The notes beneath the pieces are model-generated. The model was not told where the DNA came from, searched no databases, and was given only the letters and a program-made list of their open reading frames with translations. Made by a program: the position numbers and the translations under genes. DNA of 64,000 nt from Apostichopus japonicus (lineage: Eukaryota > Echinodermata > Holothuroidea > Aspidochirotida > Stichopodidae). This document shows, one piece after another, positions 14,349 to 28,616 of this stretch. The stretch is taken from assembly GCF_037975245.1 (NCBI RefSeq), contig NC_092571.1:8470501-8534500 (forward strand), read 5' to 3'. How positions within the stretch are numbered: the stretch's first letter is position 1; every line of letters begins with the position of its first letter.

Positions 14349-17300
14349 TACCGAACAATCGAATGTTCGGTACCGTACCGATGAATCGAATGTGCGGTAC
14401 CGATGAATCGAATGTGCGGTACCGATCAATCGAATGTGCGGTACCGATCAACTAATGTGCGATACCGAACAATCGAATGTTCGTTACCGTACCGATCAAT
14501 CGAATGTGCGGTACCGATGAATCGAATGTGCCGTACCGATCAATCAAATGTGCGGTATTGATCAATCGAATGTTCGGTACCGATCAATCGAAAGTTCGTT
14601 ACCGATCAATCGAATGTGCGGTATTGATCAATCGAATGTGCGGTACCGATCAATCGAATGTTCGGTACCGATCAATCGATTGTGCGGTACCGATCAATCG
14701 AATGTTCGGTACCGATCAATCGAATGTGCTGTACCGATCAATCGAATGTGCGGTACAGATCAATCGAATGTTCGGTACCGATCAATCGAATGTGCGGTAC
14801 CGATCAATCGAATGTGCGGTACCGATCAATCGAATGTGCGGTACCGATCAACTAATGTGCGATACCGAACAATCGAATGTTCGGTACCGTACCGATCAAT
14901 CGAATGTGCGGTACCGATGAATCGAATGTGCGGTACCGATCAATCGAATGTGCGTTACCGTTCAATCGAATGTTCGTTACCGATCATTCGAATGTACGGT
15001 ACCGATCAATCGAATGTTCGTTACCGATCAATCGAATGTGCGGTATTGATCAATCGAATGTTCAGTACCGATCAATCGAATGTTCGGAACCGATCAATCG
15101 ATTGTGCGGTACCGATCAATCGAATGTTCGGTACCGATCAATCGAATGTGCGGTACCGATCAATCGAATGTGCGGTATTGATCAATCAAATGTGCGGTAT
15201 TGATCAATCGAATGTTCGGTACCGATCAATCGAATGTTCGGTACCGATCAATCGAATGTTCGGTACCGATCAATCGAATGTGCGGTACCGATCAATCGAA
15301 TGTGCGGTATTGATCAATCGAATGTGCGGTATTGATCAATCGAATGTTCGGTACCGATCAATCGAATGTTCGGTACCGATCAATCGAATGTTCGGTACCG
15401 ATCAATCGAATGATCGGTACCGATCAATCGAATGTTCGGTACCGATCAATCGAATGTTCGGTACCGATCAATCGAATGTGCGGTACCGATCAATCGAATG
15501 TGCGTTAGCGATCAATCGAATGTTCGGTACCGATCAATCGAATGTTCGGTACCGATCAATCGAATGTTCGGTACCGATCAATCGAATGATCGGTACCGAT
15601 CAATCGAATGTTCGGTACCGATCAATAGAATGTTCGGTACCGATCAATCGAAAGTTCGTTACCGATCAATCGAATGTGCGGTATTGATCAATCGAATGTG
15701 CGGTACCGATCAATCGAATGTTCGGTACCGATCAATCGATTGTGCGGTACCGATCAATCGAATGTTCGGTACCGATCAATCGAATGTGCTGTACCGATCA
15801 ATCGAATGTGCGGTACAGATCAATCGAATGTTCGGTACCGATCAATCGAATGTGCGGTACCGATCAATCGAATGTGCGGTACCGATCAATCGAATGTGCG
15901 GTACCGATCAACTAATGTGCGATACCGAACAATCGAATGTTCGGTACCGTACCGATCAATCGAATGTGCGGTACCGATGAATCGAATGTGCGGTACCGAT
16001 CAATCGAATGTGCGTTACCGTTCAATCGAATGTTCGTTACCGATCATTCGAATGTACGGTACCGATCAATCGAATGTTCGTTACCGATCAATCGAATGTG
16101 CGGTATTGATCAATCGAATGTTCAGTACCGATCAATCGAATGTTCGGAACCGATCAATCGATTGTGCGGTACCGATCAATCGAATGTTCGGTACCGATCA
16201 ATCGAATGTGCGGTACCGATCAATCGAATGTGCGGTATTGATCAATCAAATGTGCGGTATTGATCAATCGAATGTTCGGTACCGATCAATCGAATGTTCG
16301 GTACCGATCAATCGAATGTTCGGTACCGATCAATCGAATGTGCGGTACCGATCAATCGAATGTGCGGTATTGATCAATCGAATGTGCGGTATTGATCAAT
16401 CGAATGTTCGGTACCGATCAATCGAATGTTCGGTACCGATCAATCGAATGTTCGGTACCGATCAATCGAATGATCGGTACCGATCAATCGAATGTTCGGT
16501 ACCGATCAATCGAATGTTCGGTACCGATCAATCGAATGTGCGGTACCGATCAATCGAATGTGCGTTAGCGATCAATCGAATGTTCGGTACCGATCAATCG
16601 AATGTTCGGTACCGATCAATCGAATGTTCGGTACCGATCAATCGAATGATCGGTACCGATCAATCGAATGTTCGGTACCGATCAATAGAATGTTCGGTAC
16701 CGATCAATCGAATGTTCGGTACCGATCAATCGAATGTGCGGTACCGATCAATCATATATGCGGTACACATCAATCGAATGTTCGGTACCGATCAATCGAA
16801 TGTGCGGTAACGATTAATCGAATGTGCGGTACCGATCAATCGAATGTGCGGTAACGATCAATCGAATGTGCGGTACCGATCAATCGAATGTTCGGTACCG
16901 ATCAATCGATTGTGCGGTACCGATCAATCGAATGTTCGGTACCGATCAATCGAATGTTCGTTACCGATCAATCAAATGTGCGGTACCGATCAATCGAATG
17001 TTCGTTACCGATCAATCGAATGTGCGGTATTGATCAATCGAATGTTCAGTACCGATCAATCGAATGTTCGGTACCGATCAATCGAATGTTCGGTACCGAT
17101 CAATCGAATGTGCGGTACCGATCAATCGAATGTGCGGTACCGAACAATCGAATGTGTGGTACCGATCAATCGAATGTTCGATACCGATCAATCGAATGTG
17201 CGGTACCGAACAATCGAATGTGCGGTACCGAACAATCGAATATGCGGTACCGATCAATCGAGTGTGCGGTACCGATCAATCGAATGTGCGGTACCGATCA

Positions 17301-20300
17301 ACTAATGTGCGATACCGAACAATCGAATGTTCGGTACCGTACCGATGAATCGAATGTGCGGTACCGATGAATCGAATGTGCGGTACCGATCAATCGAATG
17401 TGCGGTACCGATCAACTAATGTGCGATACCGATCAATCGAATGTTCGGTACCGTACCGATGAATCGAATGTGCGGTACCGATCAATCGAATGTGCGGTAC
17501 CGATCAATCGAATGTTCGGTACCGATCAATCGAATGTGCGGTACCGATCAATCGAATGTGCGGTATTGATCAATCGAATGTTCGGTACCGATCAATCGAA
17601 TGTGCGGTACCGATTAATCGAATGTGCGGTACCGATCAATCGAATGTGCGGTACCGATCAATCGAATGTGCGGTACCGATCAATCGAATGTGCGGTACCG
17701 ATCAATCGAATGTGCGGTACCGATCAACTAATGTGCGATACCGAACAATCGAATGTTCGGTACCGTACCGATGAATCGAATGTGCGGTACCGATGAATCG
17801 AATGTGCGGTACCGATCAATCGAATGTGCGGTACCGATCAATCGAATGTGCGGTACCGATCAATCGAATGTGCGGTATTGATCAATCGAATGTTCGGTAC
17901 CGATCAATCGAATGGGCGGTACCGATCAATCAAATGTTCGTTACCGATCAATTGAATGTGCGGTATTGATCAATCGAATGTTCGTTACCGATCAATCCAA
18001 TGTGCGGTATTGATCAATCGAATGTGCGGTACCGATCAATCGAATGTTCGGTACCGATCAATCGATTGTGCGGTACCGATCAATCGAATGTTCGGTACCG
18101 ATCAATCGAATGAGCGGTACCGATCAATCGAATGTTCGGTACCGATCAATCGAATGTTCGGTACCGATCAATCGAATGTGCGGTACCGATCAATCGATTG
18201 ATAGGTACCGATCAATCGAATGTTCGGTACCGATCAATCGAATGTTCGGTACCGATTAATCGAATGTGCGATACCGATCAATCGAATGTGCGGTACCGAT
18301 CAATCGAATGTTCGATACCGATTAATCGAATGTGCGGTACCGAACAATCGAATGTGCGGTACCGCACAATCGAATGTGCGGTACCGATCAATCGAATGTG
18401 CGGTACCGATGAATCGAATGTGCCGTACCGATCAATCGAATGTGCGGTACCGATGAATCGAATGTGCGGTACCGATCAATCGAATGTGCGATATTGATCA
18501 ATCGAATGTTCGGTACCGATCAATCGAATGTTCGTTACCGATCAATCGAATGTGCGGTATTGATCAATCGAATGTGCGGTACCGATCAATCGAATGTTCG
18601 GTACCGATCAATCGATTGTGCGGTACCGATCAATCGAATGTTCGGTACCGATCAATCGAATGTGCGGTACCGATCAATCGAATGTGCGGTATCGATCAAT
18701 CGAATGTTCGGTACCGATCAATCGAATGTTCGGTACCGATCAATCGAATGTTCGGTACCGATCAATCGAATGTTCGGTACCGATCAATCGAATGTTCGGT
18801 ACCGATCAATCGAATGTGCGGTACCGATCAATCGAATGTGCGGTACCGATCAACTAATGTGCGATACCGAACAATCGAATGTTTGGTACCGTACCGATGA
18901 ATCGAATGTGCGGTACCGATGAATCGAATGTGCGGTACCGATCAATCGAATGTGCGGTACCGATCAACTAATGTGCGATACCGAACAATCGAATGTTCGT
19001 TACCGTACCGATCAATCGAATGTGCGGTACCGATGAATCGAATGTGCCGTACCGATCAATCAAATGTGCGGTATTGATCAATCGAATGTTCGGTACCGAT
19101 CAATCGAAAGTTCGTTACCGATCAATCGAATGTGCGGTATTGATCAATCGAATGTGCGGTACCGATCAATCGAATGTTCGGTACCGATCAATCGATTGTG
19201 CGGTACCGATCAATCGAATGTTCGGTACCGATCAATCGAATGTGCTGTACCGATCAATCGAATGTGCGGTACAGATCAATCGAATGTTCGGTACCGATCA
19301 ATCGAATGTGCGGTACCGATCAATCGAATGTGCGGTACCGATCAATCGAATGTGCGGTACCGATCAACTAATGTGCGATACCGAACAATCGAATGTTCGG
19401 TACCGTACCGATCAATCGAATGTACGGTACCGATGAATCGAATGTGCGGTACCGATCAATCGAATGTGCGTTACCGTTCAATCGAATGTTCGTTACCGAT
19501 CATTCGAATGTACGGTACCGATCAATCGAATGTTCGTTACCGATCAATCGAATGTGCGGTATTGATCAATCGAATGTTCAGTACCGATCAATCGAATGTT
19601 CGGAACCGATCAATCGATTGTGCGGTACCGATCAATCGAATGTTCGGTACCGATCAATCGAATGTGCGGTACCGATCAATCGAATGTGCGGTATTGATCA
19701 ATCAAATGTGCGGTATTGATCAATCGAATGTTCGGTACCGATCAATCGAATGTTCGGTACCGATCAATCGAATGTTCGGTACCGATCAATCGAATGTGCG
19801 GTACCGATCAATCGAATGTGCGGTATTGATCAATCGAATGTGCGGTATTGATCAATCGAATGTTCGGTACCGATCAATCGAATGTTCGGTACCGATCAAT
19901 CGAATGTTCGGTACCGATCAATCGAATGATCGGTACCGATCAATCGAATGTTCGGTACCGATCAATCGAATGTTCGGTACCGATCAATCGAATGTGCGGT
20001 ACCGATCAATCGAATGTGCGTTACCGATCAATCGAATGTTCGGTACCGATCAATCGAATGTTCGGTACCGATCAATCGAATGTTCGGTACCGATCAATCG
20101 AATGATCGGTACCGATCAATCGAATGTTCGGTACCGATCAATAGAATGTTCGGTACCGATCAATCGAATGTTCGGTACCGATCAATCGAATGTGCGGTAC
20201 CGATCAATCATATATGCGGTACACATCAATCGAATGTTCGGTACCGATCAATCGAATGTGCGGTAACGATTAATCGAATGTGCGGTACCGATCAATCGAA

Positions 20301-20725
20301 TGTGCGGTAACGATCAATCGAATGTGCGGTACCGATCAATCGAATGTTCGGTACCGATCAATCGATTGTGCGGTACCGATCAATCGAATGTTCGGTACCG
20401 ATCAATCGAATGTTCGTTACCGATCAATCAAATGTGCGGTACCGATCAATCGAATGTTCGTTACCGATCAATCGAATGTGCGGTATTGATCAATCGAATG
20501 TTCAGTACCGATCAATCGAATGTTCGGTACCGATCAATCGAATGTTCGGTACCGATCAATCGAATGTGCGGTACCGATCAATCGAATGTGCGGTACCGAA
20601 CAATCGAATGTGTGGTACCGATCAATCGAATGTTCGATACCGATCAATCGAATGTGCGGTACCGAACAATCGAATGTGCGGTACCGAACAATCGAATATG
20701 CGGTACCGATCAATCGAGTGTGCGG
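14349..20725 (+). repeat. 6,377-bp higher-order repeat, copy 2
   Basis: Directly follows copy 1. The joint at about 14,349 fuses a GAGTGTGCGG monomer to a GAACAATCG monomer without the CAACTAATG unit expected there (compare 20,726-20,760, where that unit is present). The joint therefore looks like a misaligned exchange inside a monomer. CAACTAATG elements sit at 14449, 14849, 15909, 17299, 17413, 17725, 18851, 18965 and 19365; each equals a copy 1 site plus 6,377. Confidence 0.93.
14568..16687 (+). repeat. 1,060-bp tandem pair inside 6,377-bp copy 2
   Basis: Exact positional equivalent (plus 6,377) of the pair at 8191-10310: copies 14568-15627 and 15628-16687. The GTTAGCGATC marker is present in both copies (about 15,504 and 16,564). 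Confidence 0.88.
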
Positions 20726-23700
20726 TACCGATCAATCGAATGTGCGGTACCGATCAACTAATGTGCGATACCGAACAATCGAATGTTCGGTACCGTACCG
20801 ATGAATCGAATGTGCGGTACCGATGAATCGAATGTGCGGTACCGATCAATCGAATGTGCGGTACCGATCAACTAATGTGCGATACCGAACAATCGAATGT
20901 TCGGTACCGTACCGATGAATCGAATGTGCGGTACCGATCAATCGAATGTGCGGTACCGATCAATCGAATGTTCGGTACCGATCAATCGAATGTGCGGTAC
21001 CGATCAATCGAATGTGCGGTATTGATCAATCGAATGTTCGGTACCGATCAATCGAATGTGCGGTACCGATTAATCGAATGTGCGGTACCGATCAATCGAA
21101 TGTGCGGTACCGATCAATCGAATGTGCGGTACCGATCAATCGAATGTGCGGTACCGATCAATCGAATGTGCGGTACCGATCAACTAATGTGCGATACCGA
21201 ACAATCGAATGTTCGGTACCGTACCGATGAATCGAATGTGCGGTACCGATGAATCGAATGTGCGGTACCGATCAATCGAATGTGCGGTACCGATCAATCG
21301 AATGTGCGGTACCGATCAATCGAATGTGCGGTATTGATCAATCGAATGTTCGGTACCGATCAATCGAATGGGCGGTACCGATCAATCAAATGTTCGTTAC
21401 CGATCAATTGAATGTGCGGTATTGATCAATCGAATGTTCGTTACCGATCAATCCAATGTGCGGTATTGATCAATCGAATGTGCGGTACCGATCAATCGAA
21501 TGTTCGGTACCGATCAATCGATTGTACGGTACCGATCAATCGAATGTTCGGTACCGATCAATCGAATGAGCGGTACCGATCAATCGAATGTTCGGTACCG
21601 ATCAATCGAATGTTCGGTACCGATCAATCGAATGTGCGGTACCGATCAATCGAATGTGCGGTACCGATCAATCGAATGTTCGGTACCGATCAATCGAATG
21701 TTCGGTACCGATCAATCGAATGTGCGTTACCGATCAATCGAATGTTCGGTACCGATCAATCGAATGTGCGGTACCGATCAATCGAATGTTCGGTACCGAT
21801 CAATCGAATGTGCGGTACCGAACAATCGAATGTGCGGTACCGAACAATCGAATGTGCGGTACCGAACAATCGAATGTGCGGTACCGATCAATCGAATGTG
21901 CGGTATTGATCAATCGAATGTTCGGTACCGATCAATCGAATGTGCGGTACCGATCAATCGAATGTTCGTTACCGATCAATCGAATGTGCGGTACCGATTA
22001 ATCGAATGTTCGTTACCGATCAATCGAATGTGCGGTACCGATCAATCGAATGTTCGGTACCGATCAATCGATTGTGCGGTACCGATCAATCGAATGTTCG
22101 GTACCGATCAATCGAATGTGCGGTACCGATCAATCGAATGATCGGTACCGATCAATCGAATGTGCGGTACCGATCAATCGAATGTGCGTTACCGATCAAT
22201 CGAATGTTCGGTTCCGATCAATCGAATGTTCGGTACCGATTAATCGAATGTGCGATACCGATCAATCGAATGTGCGGTACCGATCAATCGAATGTTCGAT
22301 ACCGATCAATCGAATGTGCGGTACCGAACAATCGAATGTGCGGTACCGAACAATCGAATGTGCGGTACCGATCAATCGAATGTGCGGTACCGATGAATCG
22401 AATGTGCCGTACCGATCAATCGAATGTGCGGTACCGATGAATCGAATGTGCGGTACCGATCAATCGAATGTGCGATATTGATCAATCGAATGTTCGGTAC
22501 CGATCAATCGAATGTTCGTTACCGATCAATCGAATGTGCGGTATTGATCAATCGAATGTGCGGTACCGATCAATCGAATGTTCGGTACCGATCAATCGAT
22601 TGTGCGGTACCGATCAATCGAATGTTCGGTACCGATCAATCGAATGTGCGGTACCGATCAATCGAATGTGCGGTATCGATCAATCGAATGTTCGGTACCG
22701 ATCAATCGAATGTTCGGTACCGATCAATCGAATGTTCGGTACCGATCAATCGAATGTTCGGTACCGATCAATCGAATGTTCGGTACCGATCAATCGAATG
22801 TGCGGTACCGATCAATCGAATGTGCGGTACCGATCAACTAATGTGCGATACCGAACAATCGAATGTTCGGTACCGTACCGATGAATCGAATGTGCGGTAC
22901 CGATGAATCGAATGTGCGGTACCGATCAATCGAATGTGCGGTACCGATCAACTAATGTGCGATACCGAACAATCGAATGTTCGTTACCGTACCGATCAAT
23001 CGAATGTGCGGTACCGATGAATCGAATGTGCCGTACCGTTCAATCGAATGTGCGGTACCGATCAATCGAATGTGCGGTACCGATCAATCGAATGTGCGGT
23101 ATTGATCAATCGAATGTTCGGTACCGATCAATCGAAAGTTCGTTACCGATCAATCGAATGTGCGGTATTGATCAATCGAATGTGCGGTACCGATCAATCG
23201 AATGTTCGGTACCGATCCAACGATTGTGCGGTACCGATCAATCAAATGTTCGGTACCGATGAATCGAATGTGCGGTACCGATCAATCGAATGTGCGGTAC
23301 AGATCAATCGAATGTTCGGTACCGATCAATCGAATGTGCGGTACCGATCAATCGAATGTGCGGTACCGATCAATCGAATGTGCGGTACCGATCAACTAAT
23401 GTGCGATACCGAACAATCGAATGTTCGGTACCGTACCGATCAATCGAATGTGCGGTACCGATGAATCGAATGTGCGGTACCGATCAATCGAATGTGCGTT
23501 ACCGTTCAATCGAATGTTCGTTACCGATCATTCGAATGTGCGGTACCGATCAATCGAATGTTCGTTACCGATCAATCGAATGTGCGGTATTGATCAATCG
23601 AATGTTCAGTACCGATCAATCGAATGTTCGGAACCGATCAATCGATTGTGCGGTACCGATCAATCGAATGTTCGGTACCGATCAATCGAATGTGCGGTAC

Positions 23701-24345
23701 CGATCAATCGAATGTGCGGTATTGATCAATCAAATGTGCGGTATTGATCAATCGAATGTTCGGTACCGATCAATCGAATGTTCGGTACCGATCAATCGAA
23801 TGTTCGGTACCGATCAATCGAATGTGCGGTACCGATCAATCGAATGTGCGGTATTGATCAATCGAATGTGCGGTATTGATCAATCGAATGTTCGGTACCG
23901 ATCAATCGAATGTTCGGTACCGATCAATCGAATGTTCGGTACCGATCAATCGAATGATCGGTACCGATCAATCGAATGTTCGGTACCGATCAATCGAATG
24001 TTCGGTACCGATCAATCGAATGTGCGGTACCGATCAATCGAATGTGCGTTACCGATCAATCGAATGTTCGGTACCGATCAATCGAATGTTCGGTTCCGAT
24101 CAATCGAATGTTCGGTACCGATCAATCGAATGATCGGTACCGATCAATCGAATGTTCGGTACCGATCAATAGAATGTTCGGTACCGATCAATCGAATGTT
24201 CGGTACCGATCAATCGAATGTGCGGTACCGATCAATCATATATGCGGTACACATCAATCGAATGTTCGGTACCGATCAATCGAATGTGCGGTAACGATTA
24301 ATCGAATGTGCGGTACCGATCAATCGAATGTGCGGTAACGATCAA
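20726..24345 (+). repeat. Partial, rearranged third higher-order repeat
   Basis: After copy 2 the sequence keeps matching at an offset of 3,456 bp (for example 17,398 with 20,854). It then resembles the 6.6-8.0 kb region (offset about 14,833-14,877), then the end of copy 2 at an offset of 4,028 bp (19,948 with 23,976). It is a mosaic of domain A segments and ends at the switch to domain B markers. Private changes include GATCCAACG at about 23,217 and GGTTCCGATC at 22,210 and 24,092. Confidence 0.75.
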
Positions 24346-25040
24346 TCGAATGTTCGATACCGATCAATCGAATGTGCGGTACCGGACAATCGAAAATGCG
24401 GTACCGAACAATCGAATATGCGGTACCGATGAATCGAATGTGCGGTACCGAACAATCGAATGTGCGGTACCGAACAATCGAATATGCGGTACCGATCAAT
24501 CGAATGTGCGGTACCGATCAATCGAATGTGCGGTACCGATCAACTAATGTGCGATACTGAACAATCGAATGTTCGGTACCGTACCGATGAATCGAATGTG
24601 CGGTACCGAACAATCGAATGTGCGGTACCGAACAATCGAATGTTCGGTACCGATCAATCGAATGTTCGGTACCGATCAATCGAATGTGCGGTACCGATCA
24701 ATCGAATGTGCGTTACCGATCAATCGAATGTTCGGTACCGATCAATCGAATGTTCGGTACCGATCAATCGAATGTGCGGTACCGATCAATCGAATGTTCG
24801 GTACCGATCAATCGAATGTTCGGTACCGATCAATCGAATGTTCGGTACCGATCAATCGAATGTTCGGTCCCGATCGATCGATTGTGCGGTACCGATCAAT
24901 CGAATGTTCGGTACCGATCAATCGAATGTGCGGTACCGATCAATCGAATGTGCGGTATTGATCAATCGAAAGTTCGGTACCGATCAATCGAATGTTCGGT
25001 ACCGATCAATCGAATGTTCGGTACCGATCAATAGAATGTT

Positions 25041-25920
25041 CGGTACCGATCAATCGAATGTTCGGTACCGATCAATCGAATGTGCGGTACCGATCAATCA
25101 TATATGCGGTACACATCAATCGAATGTTCGGTACCGATCAATCGAATGTGCGGTACCGATTAATCGAATGTGCGGTACCGATCAATCGAATGTGCGGTAC
25201 CGATCAATCGAATGTTCGATACCGATCAATCGAATGTGCGGTATTGATCAATCGAATGTTCGTTACCGATCAATCCAATGTGCGGTATTGATCAATCGAA
25301 TGTGCGGTACCGATCAATCGAATGTTCGGTACCGATCAATCGATTGTGCGGTACCGATCAATCGAATGTTCGGTACCGATCAATCGAATGAGCGGTACCG
25401 ATCAATCGAATGTTCGGTACCGAACAATCGAATGTTCGGTACCGATCAATCGAATGTGCGGTACCGATCAATCGAATGTGCGGTACCGATCAATCGAATG
25501 TTCGGTACCGATCAATCGAATGTGCGGTACCGATCAATCATATATGCGGTACACATCAATCGAATGTTCGGTACCGATCAATCGAATGTGCGGTACCGAT
25601 TAATCGAATGTGCGGTACCGATCAATCGAATGTGCGGTACCGATCAATCGAATGTTCGATACCGATCAATCGAATGTGCGGTATTGATCAATCGAATGTT
25701 CGTTACCGATCAATCCAATGTGCGGTATTGATCAATCGAATGTGCGGTACCGATCAATCGAATGTTCGGTACCGATCAATCGATTGTGCGGTACCGATCA
25801 ATCGAATGTTCGGTACCGATCAATCGAATGAGCGGTACCGATCAATCGAATGTTCGGTACCGAACAATCGAATGTTCGGTACCGATCAATCGAATGTGCG
25901 GTACCGATCAATCGAATGTG
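25041..25920 (+). repeat. 440-bp tandem duplication
   Basis: Bases 25041-25480 and 25481-25920 are adjacent copies of 20 monomers; the match continues to 25523/25963. Each contains one CATATATG marker (25,099 and 25,539) and a GAATGAGCGG monomer. No irregular unit is inside, so the length is an exact multiple of 22. I saw no difference between the copies. Confidence 0.9.
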
Positions 25921-28616
25921 CGGTACCGATCAATCGAATGTTCGGTACCGATCAATCGAATGTTCGGTACCGATCAATCGAATGTGCGTTACCGATCAAT
26001 CGAATGTTCGGTACCGATCAATCGAATGTGCGGTACCGATCAATCGAATGTTCGGTACCGATCAATCGAATGTTCGGTACCGATCAATCGAATGTGCGGT
26101 ACCGAACAATCGAATGTGCGGTACCGAACAATCGAATGTGCGGTACCGAACAATCGAATGTGCGGTACCGATCAATCGAATGTGCGGTATTGATCAATCG
26201 AATGTTCGGTACCGATCAATCGAATGTGCGGTACCGATCAATCGAATGTTCGTTACCGATCAATCGAATGTGCGGTACCGATTAATCGAATGTTCGTTAC
26301 CGATCAATCGAATGTGCGGTACCGATCAATCGAATGTTCGGTACCGATCAATCGAATGTTCGGTACCGATCAATCGATTGTGCGGTACCGATCAATCGAA
26401 TGTTCGGTACCGATCAATCGAATGTGCGGTACCGATCAATCGAATGATCGGTACCGATCAATCGAATGTGCGTTACCGATCAATCGAATGTGCGTTACCG
26501 ATCAATCGAATGTGCGGTACCGATCAATCGAATGTTCGGTACCGATGAATCGAATGTGCGGTACCGATCAACTAATGTGCGGTACCGAACAATCGAATAT
26601 GCGGTACCGATGAATCGAATGTGCGGTACCGAACAATCGAATGTGCGGTACCGAACAATCGAATATGCGGTACCGATCAATCGAATGTGCGGTACCGATC
26701 AATCGAATGTGCGGTACCGATCAACTAATGTGCGATACTGAACAATCGAATGTTCGGTACCGTACCGATGAATCGAATGTGCGGTACCGAACAATCGAAT
26801 GTGCGGTACCGAACAATCGAATGTTCGGTACCGATCAATCGAATGTTCGGTACCGATCAATCGAATGTTCGGTACCGATCAATCGAATGTGCGTTACCGA
26901 TCAATCGAATGTTCGGTACCGATCAATCGAATGTTCGGTACCGATCAATCGAATGTGCGGTACCGATCAATCGAATGTTCGGTACCGATCAATCGAATGT
27001 TCGGTACCGATCAATCGAATGTTCGGTACCGATCAATCGAATGTGCGGTACCGATCAATCGAATGTTCGGTACCGATCAATCGAATGTTCGGTACCGATC
27101 AATCGAATGTTCGGTACCGATCAATCGAATGTTCGGTCCCGATCGATCGATTGTGCGGTACCGATCAATCGAATGTTCGGTACCGATCAATCGAATGTGC
27201 GGTACCGATCAATCGAATGTGCGGTATTGATCCATCGAAAGTTCGGTACCGATCAATCGAATGTTCGGTACCGATCAATCGAATGTTCGGTACCGATCAA
27301 TAGAATGTTCGGTACCGATCAATCGAATGTTCGGTACCGATCAATCGAATGTGCGGTACCGATCAATCATATATGCGGTACACATCAATCGAATGTTCGG
27401 TACCGATCAATCGAATGTGCGGTACCGATTAATCGAATGTGCGGTACCGATCAATCGAATGTGCGGTACCGATCAATCGAATGTTCGATACCGATCAATC
27501 GAATGTGCGGTACCGGACAATCGAAAATGCGGTACCGAACAATCGAATATGCGGTACCGATCAATCGAATGTGCGGTATTGATAAATCGAATGTTCGGTA
27601 CCGATCAATCCAATGTGCGGTACCGATTATTCGAATGTTCGGTACCGAACAATCGAATGTTCGGTACCGTACCGATGAATCGAATGTGCGGTACCGATCA
27701 ATCGAATGTTCGGTACCGATCAATCGAATGTTCGGTACCGATCAATCGAATGTGCGGTACCGATCAATCGAATGTGCGGTATTGATCAATCGAATGTTCG
27801 GTACCGATCAATCGAATGTGCGGTACCGATTAATCGAATGTGCGGTACCGATCAATCGAATGTGCGGTACCGAACAATCGAATGTGCGGTACCGAACAAT
27901 CGAATGTGCGGTACCGATCAATCGAATGTGCGGTACCGATCAATCGAATGTTCGGTACCGATCAATCGCATGTGCGGTACCGATCAATCGAATGTGCGGT
28001 ATTGATCAATCGAATGTTCGGTACCGATCAATCGAATGTGCGGTACCGATCAATCGAATGTTCGTTACCGATCAATCGAATGTGCGGTACCGATCAATCG
28101 AATGTTCGTTACCGATCAATCGAATGTGCGGTATTGATCAATCGAATGTTCGGTACCGATCAATCGAATGTTCGGTACCGATCAATCGATTGTGCGGTAC
28201 CGATCAATCGAATGTTCGGTACCGATCAATCGAATGTGCGGTACCGATCAATCGAATGTGCGGTATTGATCAATCGAATGTTCGGTACCGATCAGTCGAA
28301 TGTTCGGTACCGATCAATCGAATGTTCGGTACCGATCAATCGAATGTTCGCTACCGATCAATAGAATGTTCGGTACCGATCAATAGAATGTTCGGTACCG
28401 ATCAATCGAATGTGCGGTACCGATCAATCGAATGTTCGGTACCGATCAATCGAATGTTCGGTACCGATCAATCGAATGTTCGGTACCGATCAATCGAATG
28501 TTCGGTCCCGATCGATCGATTGTGCGGTACCGATCAATCGAATGTTCGGTACCGATCAATCGAATGTGCGGTACCGATCATTCGAATGTGCGGTATTGAT
28601 CAATCTAAAGTTCGGT

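Larger units (their letters stand above)
1..24345 (+). repeat. Satellite domain A
   Basis: This block is defined by marker monomers. GATCAATCGAGTGTGC units occur near 91, 1042, 2080, 3170, 4433, 4922, 5877, 10880, 14335, 17257 and 20710 and nowhere later. CAACTAATG cassettes are dense (41 up to 23,393). Monomers with GTTCAATCG next to GATCATTCG occur from about 8.6 to 23.5 kb only. Monomers with GGACAATCGAAAATGC, typical further right, are absent. The right limit is set at about 24,345, where GTTCGATACC is followed by the first GGACAATCGAAAATGC unit. The boundary is a change of variant mix, not a break in the 22-bp period. Confidence 0.8.
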
